From an uncultured Porphyromonadaceae bacterium (lineage in GTDB: Bacteria > Bacteroidota > Bacteroidia > Bacteroidales > Muribaculaceae): a DNA stretch of 64,000 nucleotides. The notes below the pieces were generated by a model that was not told where the DNA came from, did not search any database, and was given only the letters and a program-made list of their open reading frames with translations. Location of the stretch: contig UQUV01000013.1 of the NCBI GenBank assembly GCA_900544305.1, forward strand, positions 4,484 through 68,483. The letters are read 5' to 3'. How positions within the stretch are numbered: the first letter of the stretch is position 1; each line of letters opens with the position of its first letter. Made by a program: the position numbers and the translations under genes. Positions 8,578-17,318 of the stretch are shown here, piece after piece.

Positions 8578-8914
8578 TTTGAAATTTTCTGACGAGTTGG
8601 TGAATCCATCCGGTAACAACAATGACAATGATCATGCTCACAATCGAGGCGACAAGGATAGGGATGAGCTGTGCCTTGATGATGTCGAGGTAGAGCATGA
8701 GGGCTACACCCGGCGGAACGAAAAAGAATCCGAGATTTTTCACGAGGAAGTTGGAAATGCCTTCTACCCAACGAAGCTTAATCCACTTCAATTGCAGGAA
8801 AAGTGTCAGCAGCAGCATGCCGATGATGCTTGACGGCAGCTTGACTCCGGTCGCCCAGACGATGAGCTCGCCCAGTGCCAGGCAGCCAAAAATAATAGCG
8901 CATTGGAATACCAT
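8564..8914 (-). CDS. lrgA: LrgA/CidA family membrane protein
   Basis: A 116-residue protein with four hydrophobic segments and the LrgA signature LPSSIIGMLLL near residues 26-36. It resembles holin-like CidA/LrgA proteins of the inner membrane. It is the first gene of a two-gene operon, and its end overlaps the lrgB start by 14 nt. A minus-strand -7 box TACCTTTG lies 35 nt upstream of its ATG. The gene shares a 226-bp intergenic region with the Lrp-type regulator on the other strand. Confidence 0.87.
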   Translation of the reverse strand: MVFQCAIIFGCLALGELIVWATGVKLPSSIIGMLLLTLFLQLKWIKLRWVEGISNFLVKNLGFFFVPPGVALMLYLDIIKAQLIPILVASIVSMIIVIVVTGWIHQLVRKFQNGIH

Positions 8915-8949
8915 AATGTCAAAAATTTATACCTAAAACAAATCGACGA

Positions 8950-8957
8950 CAAAGGTA
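8950..8957 (-). promoter_or_regulatory. -7 box of lrgAB promoter
   Basis: CAAAGGTA on the plus strand reads TACCTTTG on the minus strand, an exact match to the Bacteroidota -7 consensus TAnnTTTG, 35 bases before the lrgA ATG. Confidence 0.65.
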
Positions 8958-9112
8958 TACTTTTTTGAAATAGCAAAATGAAAAAATCGGGAAAAAAGAA
9001 TTTTACTGATTAAAATCGAGTTTTATTCGCTAAAAAACGTAAAATTTGCATGTTTCGGCACTTAATGGTGATATTTTGTAAACGAAAATGTGGTTTTTAT
9101 GAAAAAATGCTA

Positions 9113-9120
9113 TATATTTG
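9113..9120 (+). promoter_or_regulatory. -7 box of the Lrp/AsnC gene
   Basis: TATATTTG matches TAnnTTTG exactly and lies 20 bases before the chosen ATG at 9141. This supports that start over an upstream ATG at 9090, which would precede the transcript. Confidence 0.65.
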
Positions 9121-9140
9121 CGAATAAAAATAGAGAACAA

Positions 9141-9611
9141 ATGGAAAAAATAGACAATCTTGATCGGAAAATACTTGAAATAGTAATGAAAAATGCACGT
9201 ATCCCGTCAAAAGATGTGGCTGTTGTTTGTGGTGTTTCCCGTGCTGCTATTCACCAACGCATCCAACGGATGATTGACCTTAAGGTAATCACCGGGTCGG
9301 GCTATCATGTAAATCCGAAAGTGTTGGGATATGCTACCTGTACATACATTGGGGTGAAACTTGAAAAGGGTTCCATGTATAAGGACGTGGTGCCGGAACT
9401 GGAAAAGATTCCGGAAGTGGTGGAATGTCACTTTACGACCGGTCCGTACACGATGCTTATCAAGCTTTATGCCCGCGACAACCAGCATTTGATGGAGTTG
9501 CTCAATGACAAGATTCAGATGATTCATGGTGTAGTGGCTACTGAAACTCTGATTTCCCTTGACCAGAGCATGAACCGCGAAATTCCTATCCAGTTTCAAG
9601 ACGGAAAATAA
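9141..9611 (+). CDS. Lrp/AsnC family transcriptional regulator
   Basis: A 156-residue protein. An N-terminal winged HTH (residues ~1-60: DNLDRKILEIV, then VCGVSRAAIHQRIQRM as recognition helix region) is followed by a C-terminal RAM ligand/oligomerisation domain (GVKLEKGSMYKDVVPEL..., FTTGPYTMLIKL). Lrp/AsnC proteins bind DNA as multimers and sense amino acids or related metabolites. It is divergent from lrgAB, which is a likely target by position. Followed by a strong terminator, so it forms a single-gene unit. Confidence 0.92.
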   Translation: MEKIDNLDRKILEIVMKNARIPSKDVAVVCGVSRAAIHQRIQRMIDLKVITGSGYHVNPKVLGYATCTYIGVKLEKGSMYKDVVPELEKIPEVVECHFTTGPYTMLIKLYARDNQHLMELLNDKIQMIHGVVATETLISLDQSMNREIPIQFQDGK

Positions 9612-9639
9612 TGCATAGCGGCAGTTTTTTGCCGATTTT

Positions 9640-9670
9640 GTCCTCTTGCCGGCCGCAAGAGGACTTTTTT
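9640..9670 (+). terminator. intrinsic terminator of the Lrp/AsnC gene
   Basis: A 10-bp stem GTCCTCTTGC/GCAAGAGGAC (9640-9649, 9655-9664) with loop CGGCC is followed directly by six T. Confidence 0.9.
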
Positions 9671-9756
9671 ACGCCGAACGGTCTGATATGCAGTTGCGTT
9701 TTTTGCCGTTTGGCGGCTTTTGTGTACTTTTACGATGAATTTTAAAATGAAGAAAT

Positions 9757-12288
9757 ATGGAGTCCGTAGAAAAGAAAGAAAATAAGGAACTGAAAACGTG
9801 CGGATGCGGTTTCCGCCGCCTGTTCGGAAGCAAAGGATTTCTGCACTCGCTGCTGGGTGTGGGTATTCTTCTTGTGATAACGCTCGTTTACTTCTATCCG
9901 GATGTGTTTGAGGGAAATGTGCTCCGTCAGCATGATACGTTGCAGGGTGTTGCCAACGGTCAGGAAGCGGCTGCCTTTGCGGAAGCAACCGGTGAAACTA
10001 CGCGCTGGACAAACTCGCTGTTTTCCGGTATGCCTACTTTCCAGATTTCGCCTTCCTACGGAAGTTCCAAGCTGATTTCCACTGTGGAACGCGCCTATAG
10101 CCTGTGGCTGCCGAATCCGGCCAATCTGGTGTTTATCATGATGTTGGGCTTCTATATACTGATGCTCGCCATGCGAACCCGCTGGTATGTGGCGCTGTTG
10201 GGTGCGATTGCCTATGGATTTTCGTCCTATTTCTTCATCATTATCGGAGCCGGACACATCTGGAAATTTTCCACTTTGGCATATGTTCCGCCTACAATTG
10301 CAGGTATAATCCTCTGCTACAGGGGTAAATATATCGGTGGCGGTGTGCTTGCCGCATTCTTTGCCATGCTTCAGATTGCTGCCAACCATATTCAGATGAC
10401 CTACTATTTCCTGTTTGTCATCGTGGCGTTGGTGATTGCCTTCTTTGTGGAGCATAAACGTGCCAATACGCTGAAAAAGTGGGCGAAGGCTACAGGTGTT
10501 CTGGCAGTCGCTGCCGCTCTGGCTGTTGGTGCCAACTTGCCGAGCCTTTATAACACTTATGAATACAGCAAGCAGACGATGCGCGGCGGTCATTCCGAAC
10601 TGGCTGTGGCTACTGCCAATTCAACTAAAGGCGGTCTGGACAAGAACTATATCACGCAATGGAGCTACGGCATCAGCGAAACTTTCTCGCTGTTGATTCC
10701 GAACATCAAGGGCGGTGCAACTATTATTCCGACTGACGGACAAAACGTACAGACTTCGATGTCCGAAGTTGAACAGGTGAAGGAGGATTACCAAAAAGGA
10801 AAAATCGACTATCAGACATACAGCAACCTGCAAATGTTCCCGCAGTATTTCGGCGACCAGCCGATGACCAACGGGCCGGTATATGTGGGCGCGCTGATTT
10901 TCGCCTTGTTCATTCTGGGACTTATCATTGTGAAAGGTCCTGTGAAATGGGCGCTTTTTGCCGTTACGGTGTTGTCGGTGGCATTGTCGTGGGGACACAA
11001 TATGATGTGGCTCACAGACTGGTTTATCGACCATTTCCCGTTGTATAACAAGTTCCGTACGGTGGCGAGCATTCTTGTGATTGCCGAGTTCACAATGCCG
11101 TTGCTGGCGGCACTCGCATTGCAGAAAATCGTGACAACTCCCGACTTTTTCAAACTCCACTCCAAGGCGTTTTTCGGTTCCTTCGGCATTTCCATTTTCT
11201 TCTGTCTGCTGGGCATGATGGCTCCGAGTGTGTTCGGGAGCGGCATTTCGCAGATGGAGGCTGACATGTTTGCCGAATATGCGGCACAGGGTTACGACTT
11301 GAGTCCGCTGTATGCAAGCCTTCAGGATGCCCGCATGGCGATGGTCAGTGCCGATGCGTTGCGCAGTTTCGTGTTCCTGGTTATCGGTGCGGCTCTGTTC
11401 TGGCTGTATTTCAAGAATATATTGAAGAAAGAAGCCTTGTGCGGAGCATTGCTTGTTGTGGTGCTGATTGATATGTATCCTGTTGACAAACGTTATCTCA
11501 ATACGAAATCATTCTCCATGAAACCGGCTATGGCGCAGCAGACAATCGAGCCGCGTCCGGTGGACTTGCAGATTTTGCAGGATACGGCGATGAACTACCG
11601 CGTCATGGACCTTTCGCGTTTCGGCGATGCAATGCCGTCGTATTTCCACAAGTGCATTGGCGGTTACCATGCTGCGAAACTTACCCGTTATCAGGATTTG
11701 ATTGACCGTCAGATTTCCAAAAACAACGTTGAGGTGCTGAACATGCTGAACGCCAAGTATCTGGTGGTTGACGACACTACGGCCCACATCAATCCTGAAG
11801 CCCTTGGCAATGGTTGGTTTGTCGACAAAGTGACTTATGTGAAAGGCGCTCAGGCTGAAATGGCAGTGCTCGATACACTTCATACGGCTGTGGGAGCTGT
11901 TGCCGACGAGTCGTTCCGTTCCGTTTTGGGTGAAGCAAAGGCCGTTATGCCGGGCGACACGATTATCGAAACCGTTTACAAGCCGAACGAACTCCATTAT
12001 AAGACTATCAGCCGCAACGGCGGACTGGCAGTGTTCTCTGAAATCTATTTCCCGTGGGGATGGACAGCAACTGTCGACGGCAAGGAAGTGCCTGTAGGCC
12101 GTGTCAACTATGTGCTTCGTGCTTTGCAGTTGCCGGCAGGAGAACATACGGTGGTGTTCCGTTTCGACCCGCAGTCGGTACACACGACAGAAACAGTGGC
12201 CTACGCTTCAGTGGTGCTGATTTATCTGGCTTTAATCGGAGCGTTTCTCCTTCTTGGAAAGGGAAATTGCTGTAAAAAGGAAGAATAG
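9757..12288 (+). CDS. YfhO family multi-spanning membrane protein
   Basis: An 843-residue protein with a hydrophobic segment near residue 30, a large run of membrane segments through ~460, a loop with IPNIKGGATIIP, more segments near 480-570, a long soluble stretch (~600-800) and a last TM helix (~812-830) before a cysteine/lysine tail. Sequence signatures such as LFSGMPTFQ, GHIWKFSTLAY and the late YFPWGWTATVDG match YfhO proteins. These are GT-C-like membrane glycosyltransferases, linked in Firmicutes to lipoteichoic acid glycosylation; the substrate in Bacteroidota is unknown. It sits four bases upstream of a methyltransferase-like gene, probably one transcript. Confidence 0.88.
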   Translation: MESVEKKENKELKTCGCGFRRLFGSKGFLHSLLGVGILLVITLVYFYPDVFEGNVLRQHDTLQGVANGQEAAAFAEATGETTRWTNSLFSGMPTFQISPSYGSSKLISTVERAYSLWLPNPANLVFIMMLGFYILMLAMRTRWYVALLGAIAYGFSSYFFIIIGAGHIWKFSTLAYVPPTIAGIILCYRGKYIGGGVLAAFFAMLQIAANHIQMTYYFLFVIVALVIAFFVEHKRANTLKKWAKATGVLAVAAALAVGANLPSLYNTYEYSKQTMRGGHSELAVATANSTKGGLDKNYITQWSYGISETFSLLIPNIKGGATIIPTDGQNVQTSMSEVEQVKEDYQKGKIDYQTYSNLQMFPQYFGDQPMTNGPVYVGALIFALFILGLIIVKGPVKWALFAVTVLSVALSWGHNMMWLTDWFIDHFPLYNKFRTVASILVIAEFTMPLLAALALQKIVTTPDFFKLHSKAFFGSFGISIFFCLLGMMAPSVFGSGISQMEADMFAEYAAQGYDLSPLYASLQDARMAMVSADALRSFVFLVIGAALFWLYFKNILKKEALCGALLVVVLIDMYPVDKRYLNTKSFSMKPAMAQQTIEPRPVDLQILQDTAMNYRVMDLSRFGDAMPSYFHKCIGGYHAAKLTRYQDLIDRQISKNNVEVLNMLNAKYLVVDDTTAHINPEALGNGWFVDKVTYVKGAQAEMAVLDTLHTAVGAVADESFRSVLGEAKAVMPGDTIIETVYKPNELHYKTISRNGGLAVFSEIYFPWGWTATVDGKEVPVGRVNYVLRALQLPAGEHTVVFRFDPQSVHTTETVAYASVVLIYLALIGAFLLLGKGNCCKKEE

Positions 12289-12291
12289 CGG

Positions 12292-13002
12292 ATGTTGAAA
12301 ATCAAAAGATATTACACGGCACTCGACCGTTATCGTAGAAGCAAAGGGTATGGAATCCATTCGCCCTTTGCTTTCCGTTTTGTGCTCAAGGTGTTGCGCG
12401 AACGGTCGGGCTACTATGCCTATCAGACAATCCGCGACGGGCGGAATCTGGCGCTGGTACGTATGGTAGAGGAGGGGATAAGCAGCCGAAAGGTGCTGTC
12501 GAATAAAAATGCCCGGCTGATTTTCCGTGTAGTCAATTTCTTTAATCCTTCAGCCATCATTCAGTTTGGCTCGAATTATGGGGTTTCAGCCATTTGTGCG
12601 CTGTCGGCTTCCAGCAAGTCGCAGCTGTGGCTTCTGGAGCCTAAGGCAAGGGAATATTCGATTGTGAAGGACGTGGTGCAGGGAAACAGCGCGCGTATTC
12701 ACGCTTTCGGTAATGTGGGCGACTGCATCGACAGCTATTTGCAAGCCGAGGAGCGTCCGTTTGTGATTGTCAACGGTGTGTCGGTGGACAATCTTCCGGC
12801 TGTAGGTCAGTTTCTCAAAACGGTTGTCAGCAATAACGGCGTGATTGTCATGCGCAACATGGCATCCAGCTCCGAGGTCTACAGCCTTTGGTCGGGCGTA
12901 ATCCGCTCCATGGAGTACGGCATGAGCTTTACCAATGGGAAAATCGGGGTGGTAGTGGCGAGCAGGAAATTGCCGCTACAGCATTTCTCGCTGTGGTTTT
13001 AG
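12292..13002 (+). CDS. class I SAM-methyltransferase-like protein
   Basis: A 236-residue protein with the N-terminal RSKGYGIHSPFAFRF motif seen in a Bacteroidota family annotated as SAM-dependent methyltransferases. The middle (IIQFGSNYGVSAICAL, then LWLLEPKAREY) fits strands 1 and 2 of a Rossmann-like methyltransferase fold, but the usual acidic GxGxG loop is poorly kept (FGSNYG). Activity is therefore uncertain. It follows yfhO by 3 nt and ends in a 4-nt overlap with the convergent MATE gene. Confidence 0.6.
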   Translation: MLKIKRYYTALDRYRRSKGYGIHSPFAFRFVLKVLRERSGYYAYQTIRDGRNLALVRMVEEGISSRKVLSNKNARLIFRVVNFFNPSAIIQFGSNYGVSAICALSASSKSQLWLLEPKAREYSIVKDVVQGNSARIHAFGNVGDCIDSYLQAEERPFVIVNGVSVDNLPAVGQFLKTVVSNNGVIVMRNMASSSEVYSLWSGVIRSMEYGMSFTNGKIGVVVASRKLPLQHFSLWF

Positions 13003-14327
13003 CGGGTCACTTTTCTGAATTGCAGATAAAAGAGAATGGCGGCCGTGAACAAACCGGCTGAAAACGAATAGAATATGCCTTTTTCGCCGAATCCGAGTGG
13101 AAATCCCAGCAGATAGGCTGTCGGAATCCCTACTACCAGATAACTGAAGAACGCAATCCAAATCATCGAAACGACATGTGAAGTGCCGCGCAGGGCGTTG
13201 GCAAAGCAGATTTGCGTGGCGTCGCCGAACTGGTAGAGCATCAGCGGTGCAATGAGTGAGGCTGCTACAGCGCGTACGGCTTCGTCGTCGGTAAAGGTGG
13301 ATATCAGCACGTCGTCGAGGGTGAAAAATACGGTAGAGGCGATGACACAGAGCAACAGCAGGATATGGTAGCCCGATTTGGCTGCCATTTTTACGTTTCG
13401 CATGTCATCGGCGCCCATATAGGACGAAATACGGATGGCAATGGCTGCTCCGATGCTGTAGTAGAACATGAATCCCAGCGTGCTGATGGTGACCATTACC
13501 TGATAGCTTGCCAGTTCGATGGCTCCCAACCAGCCCACCATGATGGCGCTGAACGTGAACGAGCCGGTTTCCATTCCCATTTGCAGGGAAATAGGCGTGG
13601 ATATGTGTGCAATGGACTTGATGCTGCCGATGGGCGTTTTCCCCTTTAAGAAACCTTCGCGGTACTGCGAGAACGCTTTTGCCGACAGGAATAACACTAC
13701 GTAGACCAACGCCATGAGAATGCGTGAACCCATTGTGCTGATGCCCGCTCCGAGCAGTCCCCATTCCGGAAATCCGAATTTACCGTATATCAGCAGGTAG
13801 TTGAACAGAATGTTCATCAGGTTGCCGCCAATCAGAATCCACATGGCAATGGAGGTGCGCATGATGCCGTCGGTGAATTGGCGGAACACGTTGAAAATCA
13901 CCACGAAAATCATGGAAATGAGTATGGTGATATAGTAAGGGCGAATGAGCGGAAGCAGTTCTGCGGGTTGTCCCATGCGGTCGACGAAAAAGTAGAGTAT
14001 CAGCATGATGCCAATGAGCAGGCTGCCGTAAATACCATTGGTAATCAGTGCGTTTCTGACCGTTTCACCAACCTTGAACTGTTGTTTCTGTGAGAAAAGT
14101 GCGCCGACAATCGGGGTGATTCCGTAGGAAAACCCCAGAAGCATGATGGTGATGAGTGTAAACAGGTTGTTGACAAACGAAACGGCGGCCAGCGAGTTGG
14201 TGTCGTAATGCCCCACCATCATCGTATCGGCAAAGCCAAGTATGATTACTCCCAATTGGCCTACAACGATAGGCAGACCGAGGCGGATAGTCGCTTTATA
14301 GTGTGATATGTAGTCCTTATTTAACAT
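12999..14327 (-). CDS. MATE family efflux transporter
   Basis: A 442-residue, 12-segment inner-membrane protein made of two MatE repeats. It carries LPIVVGQLGVIILGFADTMMVGHY at the start of the first half and SLQMGMETGSFTFSAIMVGWLG at the start of the second, typical of NorM-type multidrug/cation antiporters that use Na+ or H+ to export organic cations. The substrate is not predictable. A minus-strand TACCTTTG box lies only 4 bases before the ATG, suggesting a leaderless or near-leaderless mRNA. Its 3' end overlaps the methyltransferase-like gene by 4 nt on the opposite strand. Confidence 0.93.
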   Translation of the reverse strand: MLNKDYISHYKATIRLGLPIVVGQLGVIILGFADTMMVGHYDTNSLAAVSFVNNLFTLITIMLLGFSYGITPIVGALFSQKQQFKVGETVRNALITNGIYGSLLIGIMLILYFFVDRMGQPAELLPLIRPYYITILISMIFVVIFNVFRQFTDGIMRTSIAMWILIGGNLMNILFNYLLIYGKFGFPEWGLLGAGISTMGSRILMALVYVVLFLSAKAFSQYREGFLKGKTPIGSIKSIAHISTPISLQMGMETGSFTFSAIMVGWLGAIELASYQVMVTISTLGFMFYYSIGAAIAIRISSYMGADDMRNVKMAAKSGYHILLLLCVIASTVFFTLDDVLISTFTDDEAVRAVAASLIAPLMLYQFGDATQICFANALRGTSHVVSMIWIAFFSYLVVGIPTAYLLGFPLGFGEKGIFYSFSAGLFTAAILFYLQFRKVTR

Positions 14328-14331
14328 GTTG

Positions 14332-14339
14332 CAAAGGTA
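14332..14339 (-). promoter_or_regulatory. -7 box of the MATE gene
   Basis: CAAAGGTA on the plus strand is TACCTTTG on the minus strand, ending 4 bases before the start codon at 14327. Transcription starting about 5-8 bases after the box would begin at or beside the AUG. Confidence 0.55.
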
Positions 14340-14463
14340 ATGCTTTTTCCATAGTTGCTCAAATTTTGCCCTAAATCAGGCGGTTCTTCCCGTTGTTGAG
14401 ATTATTTTCATTTAATTTTATCATTTATATTTATGAAACCTATTATCTTGTCGTCAAATTAAT

Positions 14464-14471
14464 TATCTTTG
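14464..14471 (+). promoter_or_regulatory. -7 box of the TPR/HTH regulator gene
   Basis: TATCTTTG, an exact TAnnTTTG match, 23 bases before the chosen ATG at 14495. Confidence 0.6.
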
Positions 14472-14494
14472 AATCCGAATTATATTTTTTTACA

Positions 14495-16063
14495 ATGCCA
14501 AAACGTTTAACCATTATTCTATTCCTTTTGTCTATTGCCTGCGGTGTGTTCAGAGCATCGGCTAATTTGCCAGAAATACAGCGTTTGGATGAGATGATAG
14601 CTAAAAAAAATACATTTGATAAGGCTAAATACGCCCGGATAGACAGTTTGAAGACGATTTTGAACCGTTCGGGTTCTGACAATTCTGTGCGGCTGGTGTG
14701 CCTGGAAAAACTTGGTGATGAATTTATGCTGTTTAAAGCCGATTCAGCCATCTCCTATTACACGCAAGCCGTTGTGGTAGCCGATTCTCTCGGAGATCCC
14801 GGCAAGTATTTGCAACTTAAATTGAAACTGCTTCGTCCGGAAATGATTGTTGGCTTCTATTCTGAAGCCTCTTCTGAATATAATTCGATAGATTTCAACC
14901 AGTTGCCTGATTCCTTGCATTCGGCTTATTATGAATGTGGCTATCGTATCTATTCTTTTGCCTTGAATTCCATCAGCCCAGGAAGCATCTATTATAATCA
15001 TTATTATAATACTACTGACCAGATGCGGAAAAAGTGGATAGCCTCTTTGCCAATAGATGCGGTGATGCGTCGTCTGTATGAAGCAGAGCAGGCTTTGTGG
15101 GATAAAAAGAATGTGACCGCAAAGCTTTTGCTGGGCGATTTGCTTTCCGAATTGCCCGAAACGTGTAACGAATATGCCATTGCGGCAGGCTTGCTTGCCA
15201 ATATCTACAATAGTGAAGGCAATAAGGAGGAAAGTATGAAATACAATGCCTTGTCGGCAATTTCTGACTTGCGTTGCTCGGTGAAAGAAAATCAGTCAAT
15301 GTATGAACTGTCCATGCTGCTTTATGAGAAAGGTGATATAGAGAGGGCCTACCGCTATATTTTTTCTTCAATCGAGGATGCTGCTTTCTGTAATGCGCAG
15401 GTTCGTGTCTACAATGCTTCCCGTATGTTGCCGGTGATTGAAGGTGCACATAGAGCAGAGGTAAAGTCGCATGAGAATATGCTTGAGGCTTACATAGTGA
15501 TTGTCAGCCTATTGCTGATAGGCTTGCTGATTACGGTGTTCTTCCTTGTCAAGCAGATGCGTAAGTTGTCTACGGCACGGAAGAAGCTGCATGATGCCAA
15601 TATGGCAAAGGATGAATATATGGGCCAGTTCCTTGAGTTGAGTTCTGTCTATATGAAGCGTTTGGATTCATTCACGAAGCTTGTCAACCGCAAGCTGGTG
15701 TCCGGACAGGTGGAAGATTTGCTGAAAATGACCAAGTCGGCACGCTTCTCCGAAGAGCAGCACCGTGGTTTCTATCGTGAATTCGACAATGCTTTCTTGA
15801 AAATCTATACAACGTTTGTTGAGGATGTCAATGCCCTGTTGAGACCCGAGGAACGGATTATAGTGCCGGAGCCCGGAATGTTGACTACAGAATTGCGGAT
15901 CTATGCTCTCCATAGAATGGGATTGGAGGATAATATGAAGATTGCCGAGTTCTTGAAATATTCTGTCAACACTGTTTATGCTTATCGGAACAAGATGCGA
16001 AACAAGGCCATTGACCGAGAAAATTTCGAAAAGCAGATTATGCAAATTGGTGTCATAGACTGA
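14495..16063 (+). CDS. membrane-anchored TPR-type regulator with C-terminal HTH (DUF6377-like)
   Basis: A 522-residue protein: signal peptide or N-terminal helix (MPKRLTIILFLLSIACG), an alpha-helical periplasmic region of TPR-like repeats (~30-320), one transmembrane helix near 333-355 (AYIVIVSLLLIGLLITVFFLV), a coiled-coil linker and a cytoplasmic C-terminal region. The end (IAEFLKYSVNTVYAYRNKMRNKA) reads as a LuxR-like DNA-binding helix pair. The architecture matches Bacteroidota proteins with DUF6377, inferred to sense periplasmic or surface signals and act on transcription directly. The start at 14495 is chosen for the signal peptide and because a TATCTTTG box lies at 14464. It is the nearest protein gene upstream of the three RNA genes. 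Confidence 0.72.
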   Translation: MPKRLTIILFLLSIACGVFRASANLPEIQRLDEMIAKKNTFDKAKYARIDSLKTILNRSGSDNSVRLVCLEKLGDEFMLFKADSAISYYTQAVVVADSLGDPGKYLQLKLKLLRPEMIVGFYSEASSEYNSIDFNQLPDSLHSAYYECGYRIYSFALNSISPGSIYYNHYYNTTDQMRKKWIASLPIDAVMRRLYEAEQALWDKKNVTAKLLLGDLLSELPETCNEYAIAAGLLANIYNSEGNKEESMKYNALSAISDLRCSVKENQSMYELSMLLYEKGDIERAYRYIFSSIEDAAFCNAQVRVYNASRMLPVIEGAHRAEVKSHENMLEAYIVIVSLLLIGLLITVFFLVKQMRKLSTARKKLHDANMAKDEYMGQFLELSSVYMKRLDSFTKLVNRKLVSGQVEDLLKMTKSARFSEEQHRGFYREFDNAFLKIYTTFVEDVNALLRPEERIIVPEPGMLTTELRIYALHRMGLEDNMKIAEFLKYSVNTVYAYRNKMRNKAIDRENFEKQIMQIGVID

Positions 16064-16252
16064 TGTTTTATATCGGTTTGACTTGTGTTCTATATGTTTA
16101 AAATCAATATTTTCATTTATATTCTTGCATGGTGTACGATTCTGTATATCATTGAATATCAATTGATAGTTATTTTATAATTCTGATATTAGTTTATATT
16201 TATATTGATATAGTGTTTTAACCTGCGTGAAATCGTTGTAACTTTGCAATGT

Positions 16253-16447
16253 CGAAAACAAAGAGATGTTTTCGCTGAATGTGATAATGGTTAAACACTA
16301 CGATATATGGAGTATTTTTTGATTACTCAGACGTTGTGAAACGGAAAGTAATTCTTTAATGGTTTTATGTTAGGTTTGTAAAAAAAGTTGCTTCTTGTAA
16401 GCAACAAAGAAACAAAAAGCTCGTCGGTATGATGAGCTTTTTTATTT
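16253..16447 (+). ncRNA. structured small RNA, copy 1 of 3
   Basis: A ~195-nt gene inferred from structure and from homology to two neighbours. A perfect -7 box TAACTTTG (16239-16246) precedes it. Hairpins in order: P1 CGAAAACA/TGTTTTCG (16253-16274); a CGTT-GTGA-AACG hairpin with a GNRA loop (16332-16343); GTTGCTT/AAGCAAC (16387-16405); and a 10-bp terminator stem (16416-16425 with 16431-16440) followed by a U-run. Conserved unpaired blocks are ATAATGGTTAAACACTAC, ATATGGAGTATT and ATGGTTTTATGTTAGGTTTG. P1 and the terminator differ in sequence from the other copies but keep pairing, which supports an RNA product. No long open frame exists. No known RNA family is recognised. Confidence 0.75.
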
Positions 16448-16705
16448 TGCCTTCAGCGGCAATTCTCGGTTTCTGGTTGCTTGTATTCAAAAGATACTTG
16501 GAAAAGCCGAGGGTATCTCTTCTATGAAATTTTTGGCTTTTATAATTTCTTCGTAGAGTTATAAACGTATTTATATCCTATTATATGTCGCTGCCAATTA
16601 ATTCGCTTGCTATTAAATGAATAAGCTTTATTTCTCCTTTAAAAATCCTATATATGCATTTATTGACCTGTTTAAGTCGATGAAAAGTGGCTTAACTTTA
16701 CAATG

Positions 16706-16876
16706 TCAAATCAAAAGATTTGATAATGGTTAAACACTACAAATATATGGAGTATTAGAAGTTCTTTTATGGCGTTGTGAAACGGCGTATGAATTTGAAA
16801 AATGGTTTTATGTTAGGTTTGTAAAAAGTTGCTTCGGCAACGCAATTGAAGTTCATCGGTTGATGAGCTTTTTTTG
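16706..16876 (+). ncRNA. structured small RNA, copy 2 of 3
   Basis: A ~171-nt paralogue. Its -7 box is TAACTTTA (16693-16700), one base off consensus, so the promoter may be weaker. P1 is TCAAATC/GATTTGA (16706-16723), fully different from copy 1 yet fully paired. The CGTT-GTGA-AACG hairpin is at 16773-16784. The third hairpin is shorter and capped by a C(UUCG)G tetraloop (16828-16841) where copies 1 and 3 have a 7-bp stem. The terminator stem is 16849-16857 with 16862-16870, then seven T. The conserved blocks are the same, including TGGTTTTATGTTAGGTTTG. Confidence 0.75.
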
Positions 16877-17318
16877 TTTTTAAGCGGTTCTGTTCTGCCC
16901 GGTGGGTTCTGGGGTTCTGTATGTGTGGTGTCTCCAAATGTCTTCAGGAAGCAGCTTGGGATTTTGGCTACATTTGCAAAATATGGGATGCCGTTCAGGA
17001 TAAAAATCTTATTTCATATTTTATTCTTTGTCGCAGCCTTGTTTCCATTGGCTAAAGGGAATGGTGTAGGAGGCCCGTTCACTCGAAGGGTAGTTTTAAA
17101 ATTTGAAAGGATAGATTGTCGCAGGATATTGTAGAAGGGTTTTCTGTAATTGTTTTTTATAACTAATAGGGCTATAAAATAGTTTATATACAATTAAAAC
17201 TATGTTTTGTGTAACATATTAAATTATAATAGATTATAGTTCTATTAGGTTTATAATAGCTTATATTTTTATTTATATCAAGGAACAGTCGCTCTTTTTT
17301 CGTCGTAACTTTGTAATG

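Noticed and set aside
16874..17134. 86-codon open frame in the RNA-gene region
   Set aside because: It starts at the end of the copy 2 terminator, lacks family similarity and has no promoter or codon pattern like its neighbours.
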